Source: a virus. Taken from it: 39,517 bases of DNA. Where the stretch lies: IMG/VR virus record IMGVR_UViG_3300022658_000327, positions 1-39,517 of that record; one strand, 5' to 3'. The translations under genes and the position numbers were made by a program. A model generated the notes under the pieces. The model did not search any database. It was not told the DNA's origin and was given only the letters and a program-made list of their open reading frames with translations. Positions 28,351-36,640 of the stretch are shown here, piece after piece (within the stretch, counting starts at the first letter, position 1; each line of letters begins with the position of its first letter).

Positions 28351-28715
28351 ACTACATCAAGCAAGTGGCCGAACTGGCCAATTACATACAGGAAACGGCG
28401 TCAGTAATCACGTCACTTGAGACAGAGCGCGACAACTGGTTGAAGCCGGCATTCAAGACCTTTTCCGTTGGCGGCACCCAATACCACGTCATCCGAAAGG
28501 ACGGGACCGTGACGCCGGGCCTTGAGGGCGTCCAAAGCGAGGCCATCAAGCTGCACGACCACATGATTTTCAAGAACAAAAGCAAGCTGGAAGGCCTGCG
28601 ATTCAAGTTGGCTCAGCTTGGAAAACCGGTGGTTCTGCATGAAGAACTTCCTCGTCGGCATCGCCGCCGGCTTTCTCTTCCTGATCGGATGCGGAAAGCT
28701 GGACGGCCTGGATGA
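28347..28715 (+). CDS. Hypothetical phage protein (apparent 3' frameshift)
   Basis: The ATG at 28347 overlaps the previous stop (ATGA). The N-terminal 90 residues are helical with NYIQETASVITSLETERDNW and FSVGGTQYHVIRKDG. The frame then runs through the start of the lipoprotein gene and ends in an Arg-rich tail (RRHRRRLSLPDR), which looks like shadow. One more A in the run at 28622-28625 would end the protein as LGKTGGSA at a TGA overlapping the next ATG, matching the coupling used elsewhere. About 98 residues are then expected. Confidence 0.6.
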   Translation: MNYIKQVAELANYIQETASVITSLETERDNWLKPAFKTFSVGGTQYHVIRKDGTVTPGLEGVQSEAIKLHDHMIFKNKSKLEGLRFKLAQLGKPVVLHEELPRRHRRRLSLPDRMRKAGRPG

Positions 28716-28893
28716 CATCGCTGCAGCCAAGGCCACCGAGCTGGCTGTCCAAGACGTGGCGCAACAGCAGCGACCACATTCACCGCGCGAGAGGGTTATC
28801 CGTCGCGTCTGTTCCAACCTTTACGGAGATCACGCCCTGGTGCAGCGCAATGCGCAAGGCATCTGGGAGTGCTTTCGAACAATCAAAAGCTAA
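28639..28893 (+). CDS. Small lipoprotein
   Basis: 84 residues from the ATG at 28639; an upstream ATG would spoil the signal. MKNFLVGIAAGFLFLIGCGK is a lipoprotein signal with lipobox Cys at residue 18. The mature part is short, with DIAAAKATELAVQDVAQQQR and two more Cys (VCSNLY, WECFRT). It should be anchored in the envelope. Being in the early operon, it may act in exclusion of other phages; this is inference. Confidence 0.6.
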   Translation: MKNFLVGIAAGFLFLIGCGKLDGLDDIAAAKATELAVQDVAQQQRPHSPRERVIRRVCSNLYGDHALVQRNAQGIWECFRTIKS

Positions 28894-28908
28894 CCCGGAG
28901 ATCACCCC

Positions 28909-29673
28909 ATGAGCAACATCGTCCTGGCCCAGACCACAAAGCTGGCCAAAACACTGGGAATGGAAGTCGACAGCGCAGAGCTGGTCGCCACCCTCAAAGC
29001 CACCGCCTTCAAGGGGCAAGTCAGCGATGCGCAGATGAGCGCCCTGCTGATTGTCGCCAACCAGTACGGGCTCAATCCCTGGACCAAGGAAATCTATGCG
29101 TTCCCCGACAAGAACAACGGCATTGTGCCGGTCGTCGGGGTGGATGGCTGGTCGCGCATCATCAACAGCCACCCGCAATTTGACGGTATGGATTTCCTGC
29201 AGGATGCCGAGAGCTGCACCTGCATCATTTACCGCAAGGACCGCACCCACCCCATCAAGGTGACGGAGTGGATGTCCGAGTGCTCACGCAACACCGGCCC
29301 ATGGCAGAGCCATCCCAAGCGCATGTTGCGGCACAAGGCCATGATCCAGTGCGCGCGCCTGGCATTTGGTTTCGTCGGCATCTTCGACCAGGACGAGGCC
29401 GAGCGCATCGTCCAGACGATTGACCCAAGCACCGGGGAAATCAGCCGGGCCGAGCCAGCGCGACCTGCACTGCAGGCTTATCCAGACGCCGATTTCAAGG
29501 CCAACCTGGAAAGCTGGCGCACCGTCATTCAATCCGGCCGCAAAACCCCTGATGACCTGATCGCAATGATCAGCACCAAAGGGACTCTGAGCGACCGACA
29601 AAAGCAAGACATCCGCAACTTGGCAGCCGTTGATGTCGATGCCAGCCAACCCGCCACCGTAGAGGAAAACTGA
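28909..29673 (+). CDS. bet: RecT/Bet-family single-strand annealing recombinase
   Basis: 254 residues. FKGQVSDAQMSALLIVANQY, GLNPWTKEIYAFPDKNNGIV, PVVGVDGWSRIINSHPQFDG and MIQCARLAFGFVGIFDQDEA are the conserved core of Bet-type annealing proteins. It pairs complementary single strands during recombination and works with the exonuclease encoded next. The stop is 1 bp before the exonuclease ATG, so the pair is co-expressed. Confidence 0.95.
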   Translation: MSNIVLAQTTKLAKTLGMEVDSAELVATLKATAFKGQVSDAQMSALLIVANQYGLNPWTKEIYAFPDKNNGIVPVVGVDGWSRIINSHPQFDGMDFLQDAESCTCIIYRKDRTHPIKVTEWMSECSRNTGPWQSHPKRMLRHKAMIQCARLAFGFVGIFDQDEAERIVQTIDPSTGEISRAEPARPALQAYPDADFKANLESWRTVIQSGRKTPDDLIAMISTKGTLSDRQKQDIRNLAAVDVDASQPATVEEN

Positions 29674-29674
29674 A

Positions 29675-31294
29675 ATGCGTATCGTCAATTTGATCCAGGG
29701 CAGTCCCGAGTGGCTGGCCCACCGCGCCGAGCACTTCAACGCCAGCGATGCGCCGGCCATGATGGGCGTCTCGTCCTACAAGACTCGCACCCAGCTGATG
29801 ACCGAAATTAAGACGGGCGTGTCACCAGAAATTGACGCTGCAACCCAGCGAATTTTTGACGACGGCCACCGTTTTGAAGCACTGGCCCGACCGCTGGCTG
29901 AAAAGATCATCGGCCAGGATCTGTACCCAGTCGTCGGCGCCGAAGGAAAGATGAGCGCATCGTTTGATGGCATCACGCTGGACGAGTCGATTGCGTTTGA
30001 GCACAAGACACTCAACGCCAAGCTGCGCGAATCGTTTGACGACATCAACACCGTCGCTCCAGATTGGCGCGAAACCGCCGGCGACAAGCTGCCGATTGAG
30101 TACCGTGTCCAGATGGAGCACCAGGCCATGGTAAGCCAGTGCAAAAAAATACTGTTCATGGCCAGCCGCTGGAACGGCCAGGAACTTGTAGAGATGCGCC
30201 ACGTCTGGTACATCCCCAACCCAGAGTTGCGCAAGCAGATACAAAACGGATGGGCACAGCTGATCCTGGACTTGCAAGACTTCACGCCGGAAATCAAGCA
30301 GGCTGCACCGGTCGGCCGAGCACCAGACCAGCTACCGGCATTGACCGTGTCGATCCGCGGCGAAGTGGCAGCATCCAACCTGGCCGAATTCAAGGCTGTC
30401 GCGCTGGGTGCTATCGAGGCGGTCAACACCGACCTACAGACAGACCAGGATTTCGCCGACGCTGAAAAGGCCGTCAAGTGGTGTGAAGAAGTTGAGTCGC
30501 GCCTGAAGGCTGCCAAGGAGCATGCGCAAGGCCAGGCTGCGAGTATCGACGAACTTTTCCGCACGATGGACGCGATCGCGGCGGAAGCGCGCGCCAAGCG
30601 CCTGGAACTGGACAAGCTGGTCAAGTCGCGCAAGGAACAGATCCGCAACGACATCGTCTGGGGTGCACAGACAGACCTGCGCGATCACGTCGCCAAGCTG
30701 AATGCCCGTATCGGTCGCCAGTTGGTGGCCATGCCATCGGCTGACTTTGGAGGCGTCATCAAAGGCAAGCGCAGCCTTGACAGCATCAAGGCATCAGTCG
30801 ACGAAGAACTGGCCCGGGTAAAGCTGGCTGCCAATGATGTCGCCGACCGCATTGAGATCAACCTGAAAAAGTTGACAGTCGAAAACGAATTCCTGTTTCC
30901 TGATCTTGCCAGTGTCGTTACCAAGGAAGCCGACGACTTCACCAACCTGCTGGCCATGCGAGTGAATGCACACCGTGATGCAGAGGAAATCCGGCGTGAA
31001 AGCGCTCAGGCCGATGCGATCGCAGCGGCACAGGTAGCGGCACAGGTTGTTCAAAAGGCCTCCCGGCCTGCCATCAAAGTTGAGCCTGTCACCTCAGAGA
31101 GACTGGTCAAACTGGGCGAGATCCAGAGCCTCCTGGCTCCCATCCAGATCACCGCTGACGGACTGGCTCAGCTGGGTTTCCCGCACGTCGACAAGGATGG
31201 GGCTTCAAAACTCTACCGCGCCGACTCTTTTGACGACATCTGCCAGGCGCTGATCCAGCACCTGCAAACCGTTTCTTCCACTCAACACGCCTAA
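29675..31294 (+). CDS. YqaJ-family (lambda-exo-like) recombination exonuclease
   Basis: 539 residues. The nuclease part is the first 210 or so: QGSPEWLAHRAEHFNASDAP, GVSSYKTRTQLM, FEALARPLAEKI with the first acidic residue, SFDGITLDESIAFEHKTLNA with the D...ExK site, and YRVQMEHQAMVSQCKKILFM. It should digest one strand of duplex ends to feed the Bet protein. Residues about 250-539 are mostly helical coiled coil (VKWCEEVESRLKAAKEHAQG), an extension seen in some phage exonucleases, of unknown role. Confidence 0.9.
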   Translation: MRIVNLIQGSPEWLAHRAEHFNASDAPAMMGVSSYKTRTQLMTEIKTGVSPEIDAATQRIFDDGHRFEALARPLAEKIIGQDLYPVVGAEGKMSASFDGITLDESIAFEHKTLNAKLRESFDDINTVAPDWRETAGDKLPIEYRVQMEHQAMVSQCKKILFMASRWNGQELVEMRHVWYIPNPELRKQIQNGWAQLILDLQDFTPEIKQAAPVGRAPDQLPALTVSIRGEVAASNLAEFKAVALGAIEAVNTDLQTDQDFADAEKAVKWCEEVESRLKAAKEHAQGQAASIDELFRTMDAIAAEARAKRLELDKLVKSRKEQIRNDIVWGAQTDLRDHVAKLNARIGRQLVAMPSADFGGVIKGKRSLDSIKASVDEELARVKLAANDVADRIEINLKKLTVENEFLFPDLASVVTKEADDFTNLLAMRVNAHRDAEEIRRESAQADAIAAAQVAAQVVQKASRPAIKVEPVTSERLVKLGEIQSLLAPIQITADGLAQLGFPHVDKDGASKLYRADSFDDICQALIQHLQTVSSTQHA

Positions 31295-31307
31295 CCCTGG
31301 AGAGCCT

Positions 31308-31622
31308 ATGTCCCGCAAAAACTACAACTCGCTGAACGGCCAGCAAAAGTTCCAGCTGTGCACATTCTTGAAAGAGAACCATGAGGAACTGAAGCGCGCC
31401 ACCCACAACGAAGCCGCCGAGATTGCCAGCCGAGCGCTGGGGTTTGTGGTCAGCGGCAGCAACGTCGACGGCGCTCTGAAGTCGGTCGGCATCAAGCTGC
31501 GCACCCGAGTGCCATCCGAACAGAAACAGGACGGACACAGCATCCTGGCGCAGCACATCCTGGAGATTTGCAAGCGCTGCAACATCCCATTCACGGATGA
31601 CCTGGTGGCGCTGGCGGCATGA
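31308..31622 (+). CDS. Hypothetical phage protein of the recombination operon
   Basis: 104 residues. QQKFQLCTFLKENHEELKRA, THNEAAEIASRALGFVVSGS and SVGIKLRTRVPSEQKQDG suggest a small helical DNA-binding-type protein, perhaps winged helix. Conserved in style with proteins downstream of exonuclease genes in related phages. The stop overlaps the next ATG. Confidence 0.55.
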   Translation: MSRKNYNSLNGQQKFQLCTFLKENHEELKRATHNEAAEIASRALGFVVSGSNVDGALKSVGIKLRTRVPSEQKQDGHSILAQHILEICKRCNIPFTDDLVALAA

Positions 31623-31800
31623 ACGGCAACTGGCCCACCGTTGAAGAAATCCGGCGCCAAGCGGCGCAGGAACTTAGAGCTGAACGCCTACGCACTGCCG
31701 TTGAGCTGGAAAACAGCGACTGCGCGAGCGCGATAACCGATCCTGGCTGCGCCGGGCTCTGGATACCCGTCCCTTCACCATCACCTGGAAAACACAATGA
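31619..31800 (+). CDS. Small basic phage protein (frameshifted)
   Basis: It starts MNGNWPTVEEIRRQAAQELR, then AERLRTAVELE. The written frame then goes to NSDCASAITD and runs on to 31876. One more A in the run 31710-31713 gives ELEKQRLRERDNRSWLRRAL, DTRPFTITWKTQ, with a TGA overlapping the ATG of the next gene (ATGA). That is a clear improvement, so I take the corrected end. About 60 residues, helical and basic; function unknown. Confidence 0.65.
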
Positions 31801-31997
31801 GCAACGTCAAAAACCTGGAACCTTCCCTGTCCATCCGCGAACAAGCCGAGCAGGAGGTCCGCAAGGAACTGGCTGAGAAAGCCAAGAACAAGATGAAGGA
31901 ACTGCTGCGACAGCGCGCTACCGCGGAGCAAGTCGTCAAGAGCATCGACCTGCAAATCGCCGACCTGGAGCAGCAAATTGTCGATGGGACGATTTGA
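31797..31997 (+). CDS. Small coiled-coil protein
   Basis: 66 residues, almost wholly helical and charged: LSIREQAEQEVRKELAEKAK, MKELLRQRATAEQVVKSIDL, IADLEQQIVDGTI. This is a coiled coil that could dimerise. Its ATG overlaps the previous (corrected) stop and its end overlaps the next gene by 14 bp. No function is recognised. Confidence 0.65.
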   Translation: MSNVKNLEPSLSIREQAEQEVRKELAEKAKNKMKELLRQRATAEQVVKSIDLQIADLEQQIVDGTI

Positions 31998-32544
31998 CCC
32001 GCTACTGAGCCGACCGGCAGAAGTGCACTTTGCCGGGTTTCGGAGCGACACCTTTACCCTGCAGCAAAATGGGTGGTCGCTGGCCATGGAGCAAAACATC
32101 CTCAACGGGGTGATGCGCTTGATGCTGCACCACCGGGATGCCGAGCTGTACATGGTGGCTGCGGATGTCCGCCATGACTTTCTGAGGCCTATGTTCAGCT
32201 ATGGAGAAAGGCCGCTGGTGTTCCAAATCGTCACGGTTGCCAGGTCGCTGCAGTCCTACCGAGTCGCTATGGACTTCAGCAAGTTCAGCGCCATCGACGC
32301 CACTCCGACGATGCGGGTCGAAGAACCAAAACGCATCGAGGACTTTGCCATCTTCGCCGCGCCGCTGGTGCGAACCGAGGAAATCATCGTCGAGCCCCAG
32401 TCAGTCGCCGAGTGCTTGGATCTGATCAAGCGCCTGCAGGCGCCCAACCTTGCAGAGATCCGAGAACGAAACCGACAACGGGAGCGGCTGGAGCCGTCAA
32501 ACCAGACACGGTTTCATGCACAGATCCTGTCCCTAGCAGCCTAA
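31984..32544 (+). CDS. Hypothetical phage protein
   Basis: 186 residues from the ATG at 31984. MGRFDPLLSRPAEVHFAGFR, FTLQQNGWSLAMEQNILN and LMLHHRDAELYMVAADVRHD form a beta-rich N-terminal part. The C-terminal half has AECLDLIKRLQAPNLAEIRE and a basic end. The family is unknown to me. It is the last gene before the terminator at 32548-32571. Confidence 0.55.
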   Translation: MGRFDPLLSRPAEVHFAGFRSDTFTLQQNGWSLAMEQNILNGVMRLMLHHRDAELYMVAADVRHDFLRPMFSYGERPLVFQIVTVARSLQSYRVAMDFSKFSAIDATPTMRVEEPKRIEDFAIFAAPLVRTEEIIVEPQSVAECLDLIKRLQAPNLAEIRERNRQRERLEPSNQTRFHAQILSLAA

Positions 32545-32547
32545 CCA

Positions 32548-32571
32548 ACCCGCCACCCGGCGGGTTTTTTT
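32548..32571 (+). terminator. Intrinsic terminator abutting the rdgC start codon
   Basis: ACCCGCC, loop ACCC region, GGCGGGT, then seven T residues. The rdgC ATG is the very next base, so the T-tract and the 5' end of the gene touch. No ribosome site is present other than the hairpin itself. Confidence 0.85.
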
Positions 32572-33462
32572 ATGTTCAAGAACCTAACCCTTTACACCAT
32601 TGACCAGGATGTCGACCTGAGCGCCGACACAATCGAGCAGGCGCTTATAAAGATGCCGTTCGTTCCCTGCGGACCCACCCAGGAACTGTCAGTCGGATGG
32701 CTGCCAGCGCGCGGAATCCCGCACGGCGCGATGGTCGAGAGCATCGGTGGCCAGCTGATCCTACGCTTCAGCATGGAAACCAAGAGCGTGCCTGGCCCGG
32801 TCGTCCAGAAAGCCCTGGACGAACTGCTAGCTAATATTGAGCGCGAAGAAGGCCGCAAGCCTGGGCGCAAGGAAACCCGAGAGCTGCGAGAGCAGGTGGT
32901 CATCAAGTTGATGCCTAACGCTTTCCCAAAGACAAACCAGATCCTGGTCTGGATCGACCCGAAAGCGCGCCGCTTGGCCATCGCCAACGCTACACAGTCG
33001 CGGGTTGACGAGGTGATCACGGCGTTGGTTCGGTGCCTGCCGGACTTCAAAGCCGCTCCAATCAATACCGCGATGGCACCACAAGCGGCCATGACACAGT
33101 GGCTACTGGCTGGATGCAATGGATGGCCCGAGTTTTTTGTGCCAGGCCGAAAAGTCGAGCTGCACAGCGGCGATGAGATGAAGTCCGTGGTCAAGTTTGA
33201 CCGCCACCATCTCGACGACGAAGAGATGCGCCGCCATATCGAACAAGGAAAGTTGCCTGTCAAGTTGGCTCTTGACTTTGCTGGCCGCGTGTCTTTTGTC
33301 CTGACAGAAGGCGGACAGCTGCGAGCCATTCAACTCCTGGATGCACCAGTGGACAACCAGGAAGACATGGATGCATTCGATGCCGATGTCGTCATCACCA
33401 CCGGCGAGCTGGCCGGTCTGATTGATGAACTGATCAACGCCCTTGGCGGACAACTCCTGTAA
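32572..33462 (+). CDS. rdgC: RdgC-family recombination-associated protein
   Basis: 296 residues, the normal length. The N-terminus MFKNLTLYTI is diagnostic, as are FVPCGPTQELSVGWLPARGI, GRKETRELREQVVIKLMPNA, FPKTNQILVWIDPKARRLAI and SGDEMKSVVKFDRHHLDDEE. RdgC forms a ring around DNA and limits RecA. In a phage it may protect phage recombination or DNA ends from RecA, or delay induction. The ATG directly follows a terminator T-tract, so translation may be weak or need an altered RNA fold. Confidence 0.95.
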   Translation: MFKNLTLYTIDQDVDLSADTIEQALIKMPFVPCGPTQELSVGWLPARGIPHGAMVESIGGQLILRFSMETKSVPGPVVQKALDELLANIEREEGRKPGRKETRELREQVVIKLMPNAFPKTNQILVWIDPKARRLAIANATQSRVDEVITALVRCLPDFKAAPINTAMAPQAAMTQWLLAGCNGWPEFFVPGRKVELHSGDEMKSVVKFDRHHLDDEEMRRHIEQGKLPVKLALDFAGRVSFVLTEGGQLRAIQLLDAPVDNQEDMDAFDADVVITTGELAGLIDELINALGGQLL

Positions 33463-33468
33463 CAAAAC

Positions 33469-33495
33469 GCCCCGCCTGCCGGGGCTTTTCTTTTT
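33469..33495 (+). terminator. Terminator after rdgC
   Basis: GCCCCG, loop CCTG, CCGGGGC, then TTTTCTTTTT. The next ATG is at 33501. Confidence 0.9.
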
Positions 33496-33500
33496 CTGAC

Positions 33501-33965
33501 ATGCAACCCTCCATCCACCGCATTGCCGTAGAAAAAATGTTCCTGCAGGCGACAGAGCCGATGTCCGCCGACCACGTCTCAGAGACGCTTGGAATTGATC
33601 GCAAGATCGTCATGGAGAGCATCAAAGCGATGCGCCATACCAAGCTTGTGACGTCCGAGAAAGTCGCCGGCGTCATCCTCTATACCGTCCGGTATCACAA
33701 AGGCGCCAACATCACCATCACCGAGCCGAAGAAAGTCCCGGTCATGCTCCCCAAGAAAGAGCCAACCATCGAGTACCGGGATGGCTGCAAGTTCACGATC
33801 GTGGACTCCGACTATGAGCGCTTGGTTCTTCCAGACATGGAACCGGCCCGGCCAGGCGCCAATGAACACCTGGATGTCCAGTCGCTGCGACCCGACGGCC
33901 ATGTTTCTCATCGGCCACCGATCTCCATGAGCAGCCGGTTCATCCAGCCAGTCGTGAGGTACTGA
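33501..33965 (+). CDS. Winged-helix-type hypothetical protein
   Basis: 154 residues. The first 60 read like a winged helix-turn-helix (SADHVSETLGIDRKIVMESI, KAMRHTKLVTSEKVAGVILY). The C-terminal part is extended and Pro/Arg-rich, with EPARPGANEHLDVQSLRPDG. It may bind DNA. The gene directly follows a terminator and its stop overlaps the next ATG (TGATG). No clear ribosome site is visible in the short gap. Confidence 0.6.
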   Translation: MQPSIHRIAVEKMFLQATEPMSADHVSETLGIDRKIVMESIKAMRHTKLVTSEKVAGVILYTVRYHKGANITITEPKKVPVMLPKKEPTIEYRDGCKFTIVDSDYERLVLPDMEPARPGANEHLDVQSLRPDGHVSHRPPISMSSRFIQPVVRY

Positions 33966-34429
33966 TGCGAAAGACATCGAAGTACAAGCGCAAGAGAGAC
34001 ATGGCCGCCAAGAACGGGTTTTCACCGATCTTCAGGCTGCCAAAGACCATCCGGTTCGGTGCCCAGGAAGACCGGTTGCTGAAGCTGCTGCCGCACGACG
34101 AGCTGGAGAACTTCCGCCTGGGGCTGGCAACCGACCCCAGCTGGCACACGATCACCGCCCGAATCAACATGGGCTATGTCCTGGCCGGCGAGCACTTCCC
34201 CGACGAACGTGTCCGCATGGAAGCCTGCCTGGCCCACCTGCGCGCCGTCCACGAACGTCATCAGAAAACTGGCACCTGGGGCATGACTGGCGAGGAATTC
34301 CACACGATAGGAGATGGACTGAACTACTGCGACGAGATGCAGAACCAGTGCACGCGCCGAGAACTTGACGACGCCCTATCCGCCGTTTACGCCGTCAGCG
34401 AACTGAAACAGAAAGGCATCCAACCATGA
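33965..34429 (+). CDS. Conserved phage protein of unknown function
   Basis: 154 residues. A basic N-terminus (MRKTSKYKRKRDM) is followed by PKTIRFGAQEDRLLKLLPHD and TITARINMGYVLAGEHF. The C-terminal half is helical, with MEACLAHLRAVHERHQKTGT and LNYCDEMQNQCTRRELDDAL. I recognise the style from betaproteobacterial prophages. It overlaps dut by 4 bp. Confidence 0.6.
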   Translation: MRKTSKYKRKRDMAAKNGFSPIFRLPKTIRFGAQEDRLLKLLPHDELENFRLGLATDPSWHTITARINMGYVLAGEHFPDERVRMEACLAHLRAVHERHQKTGTWGMTGEEFHTIGDGLNYCDEMQNQCTRRELDDALSAVYAVSELKQKGIQP

Positions 34430-34938
34430 AACTCAAGATCCGCAAAATCCATCCCGACGCCATCATCCCGAAGTACGCCACCGCTGGCGCAGCCGCGTTT
34501 GACCTGCATGCGCTGATCCCGTCTGGCCGGCCTGTAACCATCGGGTACGGCGAGCCGGTCAGCATCCGAACTGGCCTGGCGCTGGAGGTTCCTGAAGGTT
34601 ATGGCCTGGTTGTCCTGAGCCGGTCTGGGCATGGATTCAACTGGTCGACCCGCCTGGCCAATGCCGTTGGTCTGATCGACTCGGATTACCGCGGCGAGAT
34701 CATGGTGAAGCTGGCCCGCGATCTGTGCCTGAACGGAACCGAGCCGCTGCAGGTACGCCATGGCGACCGCATCGCCCAGGCCGCGATCGTACCCATGCCC
34801 CGCGTCGAGTTTGAGGAAGTCGACCACCTGGACGACACCGACCGAGGCGCTGCAGGTTTTGGCAGCACCGGCATGGCAGCCCAGATGACCGCCAGCATCA
34901 TCGCCAAGGTTCGCGGCCTGACACCACAGTTTTCATGA
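34426..34938 (+). CDS. dut: dUTP diphosphatase
   Basis: 170 residues, a homotrimeric dUTPase. All five motifs are visible: AAAFDLHA (I), VVLSRSGHGF (II), AVGLIDSDYRGEIMVK (III), HGDRIAQAAIVP (IV) and DRGAAGFGSTG (V). It hydrolyses dUTP to dUMP and so keeps uracil out of phage DNA. The ATG overlaps the upstream stop (ATGA). Confidence 0.95.
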   Translation: MKLKIRKIHPDAIIPKYATAGAAAFDLHALIPSGRPVTIGYGEPVSIRTGLALEVPEGYGLVVLSRSGHGFNWSTRLANAVGLIDSDYRGEIMVKLARDLCLNGTEPLQVRHGDRIAQAAIVPMPRVEFEEVDHLDDTDRGAAGFGSTGMAAQMTASIIAKVRGLTPQFS

Positions 34939-34945
34939 GGTAGCC

Positions 34946-35143
34946 ATGAACTGCTGCAACGAGTACGGCGACTGCCGCCAGGGGCGCGACTGCCCTATCC
35001 GACAAGCCTGCGAGCTACCGATTGACTATGCCGACAAAGAGCCGGTTTCAAAGACTGGGCGTGTGTTTTTCGCCGGGATGGTGATGGGCGGGATTCTTGC
35101 CGTCTGCTTGGTCAGCGCTATTTACCAAGGATTGATGAAATGA
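34946..35143 (+). CDS. Small Cys-rich membrane protein
   Basis: 65 residues. The N-terminus has six Cys (MNCCNEYGDCRQGRDCPIRQ, then AC), and the C-terminus one membrane span (VFFAGMVMGGILAVCLVSAI). I recognise this small protein from several prophages. It may bind metal next to the membrane; the function is not known. Confidence 0.65.
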   Translation: MNCCNEYGDCRQGRDCPIRQACELPIDYADKEPVSKTGRVFFAGMVMGGILAVCLVSAIYQGLMK

Positions 35144-35826
35144 CCCAAGAATCAGACCGCGCACTTTTGCAAGAGGCGCTGGAGGCTACAAAGTTGGCGA
35201 GCGCGGCACTGAGCGAAGCAATCATGATTGCGCCACTGGATAAGTTGCCGCGTCAAGCGGCCAGCGCATTGCAAGCCCTCGACCACTTGGAGCATGGATT
35301 GCTCGAAGCCCTGTCACAGCCTGCCGCGCAGCCGGTGGCGGCGCAATGCCGCTTTATGGTCGTCCGAAAAGAACACCCGCTGTATGAGGAAGGCAAGGGC
35401 TTTGGGCCTTGGCAAGAATGTAGCCTGACCCTTGTACCTCCGACGCTCAGGGCTGTGGATGCTGTCGGTTACGTAGTCGAATACCGCCACCTCTACGAAG
35501 CCGCGCAGCCGGTGGCGATACCTGCCCCCACTGTTTTGCAGGCGCTTGAGGCTCTTGATGAACTTGAGTCATCTGCGCGTGGTGACGAACCCTTCAATCA
35601 TGCGGCTGCGCCGTTGGTTCGCGCCGTGCTTACCGCAGCGCAGCCGGTGGCGATACCTGCACAAATGGAAACGCCACCCCTCTACCCAGACGAGTCTAGG
35701 GAAGATCAGCTACGACAGGCGACCTATGCCCGAGGCTGGAACGCTTGCCGAGCAGCCATGCTCAACGCCGCCCCCGCAGTCACACCCGCAGCAGACATTG
35801 AGCGCGATGCAGGAGGTCAGCGATGA
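35140..35826 (+). CDS. Phage accessory protein with AAQPVA repeats
   Basis: 228 residues. Three copies of AAQPVA (about residues 63, 122 and 168) separate short modules, and the DNA repeats GCGCAGCCGGTGGCG at each. Modules include CRFMVVRKEHPLYEEGKGFG and AVGYVVEYRHLYEA, also PLYPDESREDQLRQATYARG followed by WNACRAAML. The pattern fits the modular accessory proteins of phage early regions that grow by swapping short cassettes. Function unknown. Confidence 0.6.
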   Translation: MTQESDRALLQEALEATKLASAALSEAIMIAPLDKLPRQAASALQALDHLEHGLLEALSQPAAQPVAAQCRFMVVRKEHPLYEEGKGFGPWQECSLTLVPPTLRAVDAVGYVVEYRHLYEAAQPVAIPAPTVLQALEALDELESSARGDEPFNHAAAPLVRAVLTAAQPVAIPAQMETPPLYPDESREDQLRQATYARGWNACRAAMLNAAPAVTPAADIERDAGGQR

Positions 35827-36086
35827 AGCGCACCGACTGGATACCGGGCACTATCAAGCCAGTGCGCGTCGGGTGGTACGAGGTGCGCCACAACCCGCTG
35901 ACGGCGCCGAACAGGCGCAATCGTTACCGCCTGACTGATGCGCCGCGACGCTACTTTGACGGCGTCAACTGGCGTGCAGGGTGGATGCGAGAAGAAATCA
36001 GCATTTTCGGCACTCACTTCAGCCATGAATGGCGTGGCCTGACCCGTAGCGCCTATCGAGCCGCCATTGCAAAGGAGCATCAATGA
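35823..36086 (+). CDS. Small hypothetical phage protein
   Basis: 87 residues. DWIPGTIKPVRVGWYEVRHN, then RRYFDGVNWRAGWM is a beta pattern common in small phage proteins that start with a W-I-P-G motif. Basic overall. Starts and stops overlap both neighbours by 4 bp (ATGA). Confidence 0.55.
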   Translation: MKRTDWIPGTIKPVRVGWYEVRHNPLTAPNRRNRYRLTDAPRRYFDGVNWRAGWMREEISIFGTHFSHEWRGLTRSAYRAAIAKEHQ

Positions 36087-36640
36087 AACCCTCACGCGAA
36101 CGAATCATCACCTGGGCGCGGGAGGCAGGGATTGACGAAGAACTGCCCCACGTTGAGGTGGCATACAGAACACAGTGGTTCAGTTGCACTGCCGAGGAGC
36201 TTGAACGCTTCTACGAACTCGCTATCGCCCGCGCAGGGGAGTCGGAGCCGGTGCCTCGACCGCACCTGTTTGAACTTTGGTGGGCCGAATACATGCCGGA
36301 AGCTACGCAAGAACAGGCGTGGAAAGCCTGGGAAGCAGCACCTCGTGCTGACGGCGTAGGTGTGGTCAATCCTGTCGCATACCTGAATGGTGGCGTGTAC
36401 GGGCCAATCCCAAACCCCGCTACGGCAGGGAATGTGCGTAAGCCGATGACGGATGATCAGATTGACGACCTACACGGAGAAGCCAACCGTGGGTTTGACA
36501 TCGAGAGAGCGCACTACTTCAAAGCCTTCCGTGACGCGGAGAAAGCACACGGCATCACCGACAAGGAGCAGCAATCGGTGCAGCGCTTTGACCGAAACAC
36601 TGAAGCACTACGCCAACACGGAGAACAGGACGAGCCATGA
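36083..36640 (+). CDS. Hypothetical phage accessory protein
   Basis: 185 residues. The N-terminal RERIITWAREAGIDEELPHV, the EEQAWKAW-like segment QEQAWKAWEAA and the later PMTDDQIDDLHGEANRGF are short motifs found shuffled in many phage accessory proteins. No catalytic motif is seen. Its start overlaps the previous gene by 4 bp. Confidence 0.55.
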   Translation: MKPSRERIITWAREAGIDEELPHVEVAYRTQWFSCTAEELERFYELAIARAGESEPVPRPHLFELWWAEYMPEATQEQAWKAWEAAPRADGVGVVNPVAYLNGGVYGPIPNPATAGNVRKPMTDDQIDDLHGEANRGFDIERAHYFKAFRDAEKAHGITDKEQQSVQRFDRNTEALRQHGEQDEP

